A program made the position numbers and the translations under genes. Below, piece by piece: positions 1-6,936 of a DNA stretch of 37,928 nt (position 1 is its first letter; every line of letters starts with the position of its first letter). Under the pieces are notes generated by a model. It was given only the letters and a program-made list of their open reading frames with translations, was not told where the DNA came from and made no database searches. This stretch comes from Phenylobacterium sp. Lineage in GTDB: Bacteria > Pseudomonadota > Alphaproteobacteria > Caulobacterales > Caulobacteraceae. The stretch spans positions 1 through 37,928 of the forward strand of contig NZ_JAUXZW010000002.1 of the NCBI RefSeq assembly GCF_030693805.1. Direction: 5' to 3'.

Positions 1-71
1 AGATCAGATGGATATCGCTTGGTCTTCTTCGCGATCTTGGCCATCCGGCCACGGCTCTGCTCGGTCCACAT
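1..71 (-). CDS. IS5-like transposase, N-terminal fragment (runs off the window)
   Basis: Reading the minus strand from 71 to the window edge gives about 23 residues beginning MWTEQSRGRMAKIAKKTKRY. That is the look of the N-terminus of IS5-family transposases (IS427/IS1031-like group). The rest of the gene lies beyond base 1. A candidate terminal inverted repeat follows upstream at 121-136. The family call is from memory of the N-terminal style; the gene is only partial because the window ends. Confidence 0.6.
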   Translation of the reverse strand, partial: MWTEQSRGRMAKIAKKTKRYPSD

Positions 72-120
72 CCCGAGCTTGAATCACAGACCACGATGAA
101 GCGGAATCACCGCTCACGCC

Positions 121-136
121 TTTTCCAAACAGCCTC
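121..136 (-). repeat. Terminal inverted repeat of the left IS5-like element
   Basis: On the minus strand this reads GAGGCTGTTTGGAAAA. It matches in 12 of the first 15 bases the end of the right-hand IS copy at 37836-37850 (GAGTCCGTTTGGAAA). The next three plus-strand bases, 137-139, are TTA, compatible with the 3-bp TNA target duplication known for part of the IS5 family. TTA also abuts the right-hand IS. Confidence 0.6.
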
Positions 137-140
137 TTAG

Positions 141-430
141 ATGAAGCGCTTCGTTGAGAGTGAAGACCGCCGGCAGGGTGTCCTGCTTCCCGAATATCTC
201 GAAGACTACGTGGCCGAGGACAACCCGGTCCGGGTGATCGACGTGTTTGTCGATGAGCTGGATTTGGCGGGCTGGGGTTTGAGGGCGTGATCCCTGAAGC
301 GACCGGCCGTCCGGGCTATCATCCGGGCGTGCTGCTCAAGATTTATGTCTACGGCTACATCAACCAGGTGCAGTCCAGCCGCCGGCTGGAGCGTGAGGCG
401 CAGGCCGGCGGAGTGGGGAATGTGGCTAGA
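141..430 (+). pseudogene. Broken IS1182-like transposase, N-terminal remnant
   Basis: The ATG at 141 opens a reading frame starting MKRFVESEDRRQGVLLPEYL and containing NPVRVIDVFVDEL, which stops at 288-290. The protein continues in another frame from about 275 with PEATGRPGYHPGVLLKIYVY and QSSRRLEREA. Together these reproduce the N-terminal region of IS1182-family transposases, so there is a frameshift near 265-280. Similarity fades after about 415-430, and the DDE catalytic core is absent. The IS5-like element ends immediately upstream of the ATG (136, plus TTAG), so it has separated the remnant from its own left end. The 3' limit is approximate. Confidence 0.75.
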
Positions 431-584
431 TCCTTCGACGGATGCTGCCGACGTCATTGCGGCGGTGCGGCCGGAGCGGTTCGAGCTGCGAGCGACTGCC
501 TAAACGCTTTCGTGCACACCTCCGGAGCCGCACCGCGTTGATCCGCGTTGACTCACGTGTTCTCTAATTGTTCACGTCGTCGGT

Positions 585-881
585 ATGGGCTCTCGCAATT
601 CAGACCGCATCCCCATCCAGATGCGACGACGCAAGTGCGAGACGGTTGCTGACATGGCCGCCCAGGGTTGGGACGTGCTATCCAAATGTCAGGCCTGTGG
701 CTTGGTAATGCGTGTGAACCTGAAGATGATCGCGAAGGTCAGCGGCCCAGCCACGAGCTTGTGGAACCGAAAGCAACGGTGTCGCCGAGTTGGCTGCACG
801 GGTTTTATCGAGTTCCAAGGCCGAGCGCCCGACATGCACTGGCACGAGACGCTGTCCGCACCCTCCGATGGCGAGATGTGA
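585..881 (+). CDS. Small zinc-ribbon-like protein, unknown function
   Basis: A 98-residue basic protein whose recognisable feature is four cysteines, C35-x2-C38 and C66-x4-C71, separated by a hydrophobic and basic stretch. This would suit a small zinc ribbon. No signal peptide or membrane segment is visible. I do not recognise a named family and do not assign a function. The start is uncertain: ATG 585 has no clear ribosome binding site, and an internal ATG at 621 would still keep all four cysteines. A strong hairpin terminator follows at 952-979, about 70 bases after the stop, which supports it being a transcribed unit. It lies in a region of broken mobile elements. Confidence 0.55.
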   Translation: MGSRNSDRIPIQMRRRKCETVADMAAQGWDVLSKCQACGLVMRVNLKMIAKVSGPATSLWNRKQRCRRVGCTGFIEFQGRAPDMHWHETLSAPSDGEM

Positions 882-951
882 CGGAACAATTGCCAGCGAT
901 AAACGATTTGCAAGATAGGTCCGCGTCTCTGGGAGGACCTTCTCCAGTCAG

Positions 952-979
952 CCCCCGGCGCCCCGACGCCGGGGGTTTT
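952..979 (+). terminator. Rho-independent terminator
   Basis: A perfect 9-bp stem, CCCCCGGCG (952-960) with CGCCGGGGG (967-975), has a 6-base loop and is followed by TTTT (976-979). It sits downstream of the plus-strand gene ending at 881 and just before the stop of the minus-strand gene at 1004. Confidence 0.75.
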
Positions 980-1003
980 CATGTGCCCGGATGGACCGAG
1001 CCT

Positions 1004-1225
1004 TCAAGCTGCTAGATCGCTCAACTTCAGACTGGCTAGGATGCGGCAGCTCAGGCCAGCAGCCAGTCCAAGGGCTTCTGCACGGCGACCGGCGTCGATG
1101 CTGGCGTCACGCGCCACTGAGCGAAGGCGGCGCATTGTGTCGACATACCGCCTGACCGGCTCAAGTTTGTCAGCGGCGAGGGCCGCCTTCGCGTGTTCAA
1201 AGGCTGCGTCGTCATCGGTGAACAC
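1004..1225 (-). CDS. Small helical protein, paralogue of the one at 28432-28641
   Basis: A 73-residue protein. I place the start at GTG 1225, preceded by GGGAG at good spacing, although the frame stays open further upstream. It is clearly related to the product of 28432-28641. Both share an acidic start (TDDDAAFEHAKAAL / SEDEEAAFRDAEAAI), then DKLEPVRRYVDTMRRLRSVA / ERLGPTRAYLDTMRRLRSVA, and end in a hydrophobic helix near SCRILASL / SRRLLAEL. It is predicted to be mostly alpha-helical with no membrane segment. Function is unknown. The conserved TMRRLRSVA core in two genes 27 kb apart supports both as real genes. Confidence 0.6.
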   Translation of the reverse strand: MFTDDDAAFEHAKAALAADKLEPVRRYVDTMRRLRSVARDASIDAGRRAEALGLAAGLSCRILASLKLSDLAA

Positions 1226-1406
1226 TGAACTCTCCCAGTAGTTCTGGCGTAGAGACCAAATCGGCACACTCGGATGCCTTCGGTCTGCGACGTCGCATAG
1301 TTCGCGCCGGGGCCAAATCGTGCACCGAGCGCAGATGCCTCCGCAGCGGAGAACTCGTACCATCCGGCGTCATCCGCTACAGGACGCGCAAAGCGTAGGG
1401 GCTCCC

Positions 1407-1557
1407 ATGTACAGCCGCAGTCCAAGCGACCATTGAGCGGCTTCAGCGCCTTGCCTCAACAGCGACTGACAACGGACGCCGCGCTCAGTTGTTAGCTCTG
1501 ATTGAGGCGGAGAAGCGCAAGATGCAGCCTGCAAAGGGGCCGCGAGACGCATATTGA
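1407..1557 (+). pseudogene. Frameshifted small protein (about 50 aa)
   Basis: ATG 1407 follows AGGGG at 5-base spacing and encodes MYSRSPSDH before a stop at 1434-1436. In another frame from 1432 there is a coherent 41-residue helix-forming sequence, IERLQRLASTATDNGRRAQL, ending at TGA 1555-1557. Joined, these give one small charged protein of a type common in alphaproteobacteria (short helix, RAQLLALIEAE motif). A single-base change near 1431 would explain the break. Either this is decay or a sequencing error; the evidence is only compositional. Confidence 0.35.
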
Positions 1558-1834
1558 TCCAAAGCGAGAACGATGTCGGGCCGTGGGGGCTGTCGAGGTG
1601 AACGGTCGATGGTTCGTGTCGAGGATCGCTCGGCAAACGCGGTGACCGTGAATTGAAGTCTGCTTTGCGCCACAGGGGTTAGCGCGTCACTCAAGCCTGA
1701 GCCAATGCGATCGGGGCAGCCGCCGAGCGAGGGCTCCCTGTGATGCGTGACGCTCGTTTGCGCGCTTCTGAGGAACTTTTTTGACCTAGTGGCCTAAATT
1801 TCAGTGGGACGAGGCGCCCGAAAGGTGGTGCTCT

Positions 1835-1987
1835 ATGCAGACTGCGGAACACTACGTCGTCCAAGCTAAGCAGCTTGAGGAGCTCGCGGCGAAGGTGAAG
1901 CTGCTTGGCGCCCGCGAGGTGATCCTGCACGCGGCCGACTTGTCACGACGACGAGCGAAACGCCTGGGAAGGGCGATTGAGGACTAA
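1835..1987 (+). CDS. Small 50-residue helical protein, unknown
   Basis: ATG 1835 follows AAAGGTGG at good spacing and encodes 50 residues starting MQTAEHYVVQAKQLEELAAK and ending with a basic tail rich in Arg and Lys. It resembles the many short, charged, helical orphan proteins in alphaproteobacteria. No domain is recognised and no function is assigned. The clear ribosome binding site and the helix-like pattern are the only support. It lies between broken elements and could be a relic. Confidence 0.4.
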   Translation: MQTAEHYVVQAKQLEELAAKVKLLGAREVILHAADLSRRRAKRLGRAIED

Positions 1988-2232
1988 CGCATCCAGCCTG
2001 TCGAAACCGAAGGACAGGAAAACCCACTTGCGCCAGAGCGCCTCGAGCGTGTGCTTTTGGTTGGGACCGATCCTCGCGGAAGGCATTGTGGCCAGCGGTC
2101 ACGCGAACCGCACCAACAGGTCGAACACATGGCCGCACCGACCAGCAAAGGCGAGACGTCCGAAACACCTTGCCAAGGGGGCGCCGTCCACACATGGCGC
2201 ATCGGGGACGTCGGCGGTCACAAGCACGAGCA

Positions 2233-3033
2233 TCAGGCGATTTTCAAAACTCCCCGCACAATCCCCTGGTTTATGCTTCTCCCGTCCGCAGTGTCGGCCA
2301 GCTCCTCAAGAAGGTCCGCCACGCGCCGCAGGCTGCGCACAGTCCGTGGACCGCTGAAGCTGCGAATGATCATGGCCACAGCATCAGGCTCTGCATCCAC
2401 CCGAGCGCTGATGAAGAGCCGCAGGTCCTCATCGGTGAGCTCATTATAGGCGAGCGTCTGCACGTATAGGGCCCGGTCCGCGACGGCTGCGGATATGACG
2501 CTGTTGCGTCCACCGGCCAGTGAGAACTCGCTATTCCCGACAAACACGAGCCCAAGCGGGAACGGAGCATAGCAGCGATCGGTGTCGTTCCAGTAGCGGA
2601 GTGCGTCGATTGATTCTCGAGACAGGTTCTGTGCTTCATCGAAGATCACTGTCAGCCTGCCGAGTTTGCCCGGCTCGTGCTCACCCTGGCGCACCGCGTC
2701 CGCATCAACGCCGGCCCAGTGACACATGGTCGAATAAATCTTCTGACGCAGCTCCCAAAGCGAAGTCGGAGCATGCTTGAGCGACGAGCCGCCCAGGCGG
2801 CGGAGCCCCTCAAGCAGGTGCTGCAGGACCAAGACTTCCTTGGCGTTCTGCCGCGCGATCTTCACCACCACCATCTCGTCTGGCCGGCGGGAACAGGCGA
2901 CATCAATGGCGGTGGTTTTGCCGATCCCAGGGGGACCAGAAAACACTGAAATACGCCGCCGCTCGTGGGTCGCCTGGATCCGTGCGATCAGCCGGCGGGC
3001 GATCGAGGTTGCGACGTAGGCATCAGTCAGCAT
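2233..3033 (-). CDS. Mu-type AAA+ ATPase (MuB/TnsC-like transposition protein)
   Basis: A 266-residue AAA+ ATPase. Walker A is GPPGIGKTT at residues 33-41 and Walker B is TVIFDEAQ at about 128-135. Later the conserved VFVGN sensor segment and the C-terminal helical region (RTVRSLRRVADLLEEL) are visible. Proteins of this class choose target DNA, bind it as filaments and activate the partner DDE transposase. I start at ATG 3033, which follows GGAAG at about 9 bases, rather than at an upstream ATG (3081) that would overlap the transposase. The start lies 4 bases after the stop of the transposase gene, so the two are almost certainly co-transcribed, as A and B are in phage Mu. No frameshift or missing motif is seen. 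Confidence 0.88.
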   Translation of the reverse strand: MLTDAYVATSIARRLIARIQATHERRRISVFSGPPGIGKTTAIDVACSRRPDEMVVVKIARQNAKEVLVLQHLLEGLRRLGGSSLKHAPTSLWELRQKIYSTMCHWAGVDADAVRQGEHEPGKLGRLTVIFDEAQNLSRESIDALRYWNDTDRCYAPFPLGLVFVGNSEFSLAGGRNSVISAAVADRALYVQTLAYNELTDEDLRLFISARVDAEPDAVAMIIRSFSGPRTVRSLRRVADLLEELADTADGRSINQGIVRGVLKIA

Positions 3034-3037
3034 CACG

Positions 3038-4993
3038 TTACTTCCGTTCCAGCCGCTGGGTGATTTCCATTTCGCGTGCACGTACGCGATCCGCTGCCGC
3101 CGGTTCTAGACGCGGTGATTGAAGCTCTTCCGCCATCGCCTTGCCACGCACCTCGACGTCGCTCCCGAGATCGAGTCTCGTACCAATGAAGGCTGATTGT
3201 TCCTGGGCTTGGCGCTTCGACCAACGGATTTTCGCTGCGACAGGATCGAGCTTCGGCGCCCCTCGCGCTAGCTCCGAGACGTATTTCGATTGCTCGCTCT
3301 GGCGTCGGCTTGAGACCTGCGCCCCCTCGATCCAACGCGCTGGAAAGAGCTGCTCGCGCTGCAGGTACACCCATTGCTCGCCGAGCTTCGCCAGCGGGGC
3401 GGCGTCGCGTCGCCAAGGCAAGGCAAGATCGACAGTGGTTCGCGAGGGTAGGGCGGCGAGCTTCTCATGCGTGAAGCGCTGGCCGCCGATCTTCAGAACG
3501 CCGCGATCAGAGCGGCGGCTGTCGCGATCTGAGAACGCCGCATCGAGCGCGAGCGGATCGACAGTTGCGCTCCGCCAGCCAGTCGCGACTTTCGACTGCA
3601 GCCACCCATCGGGCGATCGGTCAGCCCATTGCCCGCCCACAGGGCGCTGGTTGTGAGCGGTGATCAGATCCTGCGCGGTTCGGCAGAACTCATCCCAACT
3701 GCCTGGAAACGGCTTTGGCGGCTTGCCTATGGTCTGGGTCTTCTTGGCCATCCGGTTTGACCCGGCATAGCCAGGGAGCAGGGAGAACACGTAGCGATCG
3801 AGACGTGCGAACAGGCTTTCGATGGGCTTGGCCGAGGCATTGTACGGACGCGCATAAATCAGCGTCCGCATCCCCGGCTCATTCAGCTGCTGCAGCGCGC
3901 CGTCGATCTTTGCGAGCGCCCCGAACTCCGAGCCATTGTCCAGATAGAGCCCTTGGGGGAAGCCCCAGTTGGGCGAGGTGACCATCGCCAAGAAGCCTTC
4001 GATCACATGTTCCTGGCGAACGCCCTCTCCGCGCTCGAGGAGCACGAGGTGGACGAACACCCGGCCCGTGCCGGCGTCCATGAAGGCGACGATCTTCGGC
4101 CATGCTGGTGAGCCGTCCACACGTGTGACGATGACGTCCAGGTGCTTCACGTCGGCGACGATGCGTTCCATCGGCGCCAAATCTGTCCAGTCCCTGCGGA
4201 TACGCGGCTTGGCGTCGTCGAAGGCCTTCCGGTCATTCCGACGAGTGTTCACCACGCGGTAGAGTGAAAAGCGCTCGACGTAGCGCCGGCTGAGGCGAAG
4301 CGCGTCGGCCGGCAGCTGCACGCCTCGCCGCTCGCAGATCTCGAGCAGCAAGAACTCGGCGAGCCTTCGGACCTCGCGACTGCCGGCTTGTTCCGCGCGA
4401 GATGCCCATAGGCCCTTCAGCGCCAACTCGAGTTCGGCCGCAATATCTCGGTGAATCCGATTGCTGTAGCCGCGGCCGCGGAAGGCGCGGTCGAAGACCC
4501 GAGACACCAGCACACGCGCTAAGCCGGCATTCGATGGGCGAGCTCGCGAGAGGCCGCGAAAGCCGTGTTGTTCATACTGGCTAAGCCACCGATACAGCGT
4601 GCGTTTGCTGCACCCGATAGCCCGTGCAGCCTCGGCGATTGCAACGGCTCGATCTGGTGATTGGCAGGGGTGAGCGAACGCGGTTGAGATGGTGTCCCAG
4701 CGGCGCAGCGCGACGTGGTCCTGCTCGACAGTCGATCGCAGAGCCGGCAGCTGCCGGGCATTGCGAACTGCCTTATCTGCCGGGCGAAGTTCGTCAGGCA
4801 AACTGGCTACGCTGACCTGATAGGCGAGGCCTCCGCGTGCGCGGAGACGACGGACGCGGATCGCAGCACCCCGCCAAGGCTTGCCTTGCGAGCCCAGCCT
4901 CAGCGCCTTCCTGGCGGCCTGTACGCTGATGCCAGCAAGCTGGGCGAAGGCGTCCGTCGAGATCCACGGCCCTGATGCGCTGAAGCTCTGCAT
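3038..4993 (-). CDS. Mu-like DDE transposase (MuA family)
   Basis: A 651-residue transposase. The N-terminus (about 8-70) has the Mu-type DNA-binding domain (WISTDAFAQLAGISVQAARK and PWRGA). A helix-turn-helix follows near 118-140 (AEAARAIGCSKRTLYRWL). The RNase-H-like integrase core carries the acidic triad D281 (VADVKHLD), D352 (LDNGSEF) and E392 (KPIESLF). The C-terminal about 200 residues match the Mu C-terminal beta-barrel plus a charged tail. It catalyses strand cleavage and transfer at element ends. I chose ATG 4993, just after the stop of the metallophosphatase at 4995; an upstream ATG at 5041 would overlap that gene. No phage structural genes follow, so this is a Mu-like transposon or a prophage remnant, not an intact phage. 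Confidence 0.9.
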   Translation of the reverse strand: MQSFSASGPWISTDAFAQLAGISVQAARKALRLGSQGKPWRGAAIRVRRLRARGGLAYQVSVASLPDELRPADKAVRNARQLPALRSTVEQDHVALRRWDTISTAFAHPCQSPDRAVAIAEAARAIGCSKRTLYRWLSQYEQHGFRGLSRARPSNAGLARVLVSRVFDRAFRGRGYSNRIHRDIAAELELALKGLWASRAEQAGSREVRRLAEFLLLEICERRGVQLPADALRLSRRYVERFSLYRVVNTRRNDRKAFDDAKPRIRRDWTDLAPMERIVADVKHLDVIVTRVDGSPAWPKIVAFMDAGTGRVFVHLVLLERGEGVRQEHVIEGFLAMVTSPNWGFPQGLYLDNGSEFGALAKIDGALQQLNEPGMRTLIYARPYNASAKPIESLFARLDRYVFSLLPGYAGSNRMAKKTQTIGKPPKPFPGSWDEFCRTAQDLITAHNQRPVGGQWADRSPDGWLQSKVATGWRSATVDPLALDAAFSDRDSRRSDRGVLKIGGQRFTHEKLAALPSRTTVDLALPWRRDAAPLAKLGEQWVYLQREQLFPARWIEGAQVSSRRQSEQSKYVSELARGAPKLDPVAAKIRWSKRQAQEQSAFIGTRLDLGSDVEVRGKAMAEELQSPRLEPAAADRVRAREMEITQRLERK

Positions 4994-4994
4994 T

Positions 4995-5921
4995 TCAGAC
5001 GGCGACAAAGTTAGAGGCCGACAGCTCAGGAGCGCCGTCAAACCGATAGGCGACTAGCGGCCCGCCCTTGGCCACGCTGTAGTCCACACACGCGACCCGG
5101 CGCGATGCGGGAGCCCGGGGTCCCTCGGGATCAAACCAATAGTGTCCGATGAAGGTCGGGCGGTCTGGTTCCGCGATGCGGCTGTCTGGAGGAACGTCGC
5201 CGTCCGGAAGCGTCACGCCGGAAGGGCCGATATAGGCCTCACGAAGGCTCCCTAACTGCGGATCCCACCAGCGCGTGCGGATCGCGCTGCGGACGTGCCC
5301 GTCCTTGTCTGTGAACGTCGCGCCGCCTGGCAACTCGACCTCGACGCCCTTCAGCAGCGCGTCGACCGCATCATAGATGTCCGAGCCTGGCCGGCTGGCG
5401 GCGTCGATGTCGCCTGGCGTCAAGCGCCCCTGATCGCCAAGACGCGTCTTAAGGACTGCGGCGTGGCCGGGGCTCCAGCACGCGTGCACGACGCGAAAGC
5501 TCGACTCCTCGATCCACAGCGGCAGCTGATAGAACCAGTCGACCCACGCCCGATGTTCTGGAGTGTCTGCGCCGACCTCGCTCAGGAAGGCCGCGTGTTG
5601 ATGGCGATTCTTCTCGCCTTTAGGTCCCACGCGCGTCCGAAGGTGATCTCCCTCGATGTCTGCGTGCGGCGTTGCCCAGGCGATCGCATTGAGCTCGTGG
5701 TTGCCCATGACGGCTCGAGCGGAGCCGGCATCGATCATCGCGCGGACCAGCTCCAAGGTTCGAAGCTGACCTGGCCCGCGGTCAATCAGGTCGCCGACGA
5801 AGACAGCGGTGCGCGTCGGATGGCGCCAGGCGCCGTTCCGACGGCGATAGCCGAGGGTTTGTAGAAGCGCCTCCAATCGGTCGCCGTGACCGTGGATGTC
5901 GCCGATGATGTCTTGGCTCAT
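4995..5921 (-). CDS. Calcineurin-like metallophosphatase (Ap4A/serine-threonine phosphatase type)
   Basis: A 308-residue metallophosphoesterase with all signature motifs in order: GDIHG (7-11), GDLIDRG (43-49), GNHE (73-76), then later histidines in VVHACW and GHYW that would complete the two-metal site. Relatives hydrolyse diadenosine tetraphosphate or act as protein phosphatases; the substrate here is not determined. I use ATG 5921 (MSQDIIGDIHGHG), because the family begins right at the GDIHG strand and the 23 residues added by an upstream ATG (5990) do not look conserved. It ends one base before the transposase start, so it is read as the first gene of phosphatase-transposase-ATPase. Whether it is cargo or an integral part of the mobile unit is unknown. 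Confidence 0.85.
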   Translation of the reverse strand: MSQDIIGDIHGHGDRLEALLQTLGYRRRNGAWRHPTRTAVFVGDLIDRGPGQLRTLELVRAMIDAGSARAVMGNHELNAIAWATPHADIEGDHLRTRVGPKGEKNRHQHAAFLSEVGADTPEHRAWVDWFYQLPLWIEESSFRVVHACWSPGHAAVLKTRLGDQGRLTPGDIDAASRPGSDIYDAVDALLKGVEVELPGGATFTDKDGHVRSAIRTRWWDPQLGSLREAYIGPSGVTLPDGDVPPDSRIAEPDRPTFIGHYWFDPEGPRAPASRRVACVDYSVAKGGPLVAYRFDGAPELSASNFVAV

Positions 5922-6026
5922 AGCGCAGCCAGCCTTCCTCGACCCAGAGCATGGGTCGTCGATCTCATTGTTGTGCGAGAAGAGCCTCATTGGGGCCGCG
6001 GCATTGGCGCGGCGAACCGGAGGCGT

Positions 6027-6047
6027 TGAGCTATTGATTTCTTATAA
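6027..6047. repeat. 21-bp direct repeat, copy 1
   Basis: The 21 bases contain GAGCTATTGATTTCTTATAA and are identical to 6576-6596. Looser similarity continues to the right (TGC, then GGGCAAG in both). Copy 1 is about 105 bases upstream of the metallophosphatase start. The sequence is AT-rich compared with its surroundings. Confidence 0.85.
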
Positions 6048-6088
6048 CGTATGCGGGGGCAAGGGAGAATCTTGCGCTCAAGGCTTAC

Positions 6089-6457
6089 CTACAGCCCCCA
6101 GTGCATCGCGCCCCTGCGCCGACCGGAGCTCCCGTAATAGGAACCTCCATAAAGGTACCACTCCAAGCCATCGAGGTGAGCGAGCGCCGTTTCAGGGGTG
6201 ATCGTCGCGGCGGCGGCTTCAGAGATGAGGCCGCGCGCCCAGCGGCCTGATTGGGTGAAGGCTTCATACTCGACGAAGTAACGCAGCCACAGCCGGCGGC
6301 ACGTCCGACAGCGAAGGAGCCCCACGTCTGCGTAGCGGCCATCCGTCTCATCACAGCCGCCGCCACCATAACTATCGAACTGGGTGTATTGGGCCGCCGC
6401 CTCCTCGCAGGCGCAGCCCGTGAGGTCCGTCAGCGGCTGTTGTCGTGCATTGACCAT
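6089..6457 (-). CDS. Cys-rich 122-aa protein of unknown function
   Basis: The start is decided by a strong ribosome binding site (TTGGAGG, 6 bases before ATG 6457). The protein has cysteines at C15, C17, C35, C50 and C53 in an arrangement that would bind zinc, followed by a conserved-looking segment (LWLRYFVEYEAFTQSGRW), a helix (PETALAHLDGLEWY) and a Gly/Tyr-rich end (GGSYYGSSGRRRG). I recall similar uncharacterised proteins in diverse bacteria but no named function. It is bracketed by the 21-bp direct repeats at 6027 and 6576 and shares the strand of the phosphatase and transposition genes. Confidence 0.7.
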   Translation of the reverse strand: MVNARQQPLTDLTGCACEEAAAQYTQFDSYGGGGCDETDGRYADVGLLRCRTCRRLWLRYFVEYEAFTQSGRWARGLISEAAAATITPETALAHLDGLEWYLYGGSYYGSSGRRRGAMHWGL

Positions 6458-6575
6458 GGATACCTCCAAGGGTGCGCGTGTCATCGCGCGACCCGTCCGT
6501 GTTCGCCCCGAACTGAGACGATGTAATTTGAGGAGAGGCGACGGGTCGCGTGATCACGCTGCGTCCCGAGGGCCG

Positions 6576-6596
6576 TGAGCTATTGATTTCTTATAA
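6576..6596. repeat. 21-bp direct repeat, copy 2
   Basis: Identical in 21 bases to 6027-6047 and in the same orientation. It is about 119 bases upstream of the minus-strand gene starting at 6457, a placement like that of copy 1 before the phosphatase gene. It could be a duplicated regulatory site, an attachment-type repeat, or a transposase-binding site. Confidence 0.85.
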
Positions 6597-6667
6597 TCAC
6601 TGCACGGGCAAGCCGTAATTTGCAGCGGCCCGGGGGTCCTGCAGTCGGCGGCTGGAGGGAGCAAGAG

Positions 6668-6765
6668 GTTTCCCAATCGGTTTCCCTATCGTCCCGTGAT
6701 TGAGGAACCTCGCGGAAGAATGTCCTGTAGATTCAATAGTGCGCGTGTCATCACGATTGGGAAAC
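6668..6765. repeat. 12-bp perfect inverted repeat
   Basis: GTTTCCCAATCG at 6668-6679 is the exact reverse complement of CGATTGGGAAAC at 6754-6765, with 74 bases between. It may be the two ends of a small non-coding element or relic; no open frame lies between them. Confidence 0.6.
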
Positions 6766-6908
6766 TACGTGCCCAAGCCAAGGAGAAACCACGCCCGCGA
6801 AGTTCGTTGGTTTCGTTCCAGGTTCCGCGGGGCTGTTGACAGAATCTATGTGCCAGTCTGCGCCATTTTGTAAGAACCGTTCCACTGACCGTGCGACCTT
6901 GCTAGTGC

Positions 6909-6923
6909 TTGAGAATAACTCAA
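6909..6923. promoter_or_regulatory. LysR-type box before the LysR gene
   Basis: A perfect palindrome, TTGAG-AATAA-CTCAA, containing the T-N11-A dyad typical of LysR-family sites. Its centre is 21 bases before the GTG start at 6937, a placement suited to autoregulation. The same arms and spacing recur at 10444-10458. Confidence 0.65.
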
Positions 6924-6936
6924 AGCTGAGCCGGGC

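Larger units (their letters stand above)
1226..2232. other. Gene-poor stretch of the accessory island
   Basis: This kilobase has only long overlapping open frames in several phases, which look like G+C-driven shadows, plus two short candidates listed separately (1407-1557 and 1835-1987). I see no transposase core, RNA gene or clear repeat. The stretch 1988-2232 lies just beyond the 3' end of the Mu-like ATPase gene, where an end of that element might be expected, but I could not recognise one. Confidence 0.5.
6458..6936. other. Repeat-rich non-coding boundary region
   Basis: No gene is visible here. It contains copy 2 of the 21-bp repeat, a 14-bp sequence (GTGCGCGTGTCATC) present at 6472-6485 and again at 6739-6752, a perfect 12-bp inverted repeat at 6668-6679 / 6754-6765, and the LysR-box palindrome at 6909-6923. 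It is the transition between the mobile island on the left and chromosome-like genes on the right. Confidence 0.6.

Noticed and set aside
431-584. Possible protein tail (about 24 residues, ending RPERFELRATA) after the IS1182-like remnant
   Set aside because: Too short, no start and no recognised family; may be part of a decayed gene but cannot be supported.
2051-2469. Overlapping plus-strand frames of 127-132 codons next to the Mu-like ATPase
   Set aside because: Mostly antisense to the ATPase gene, with unnatural composition (runs of Arg, Ser, Ala); shadows of high G+C DNA.
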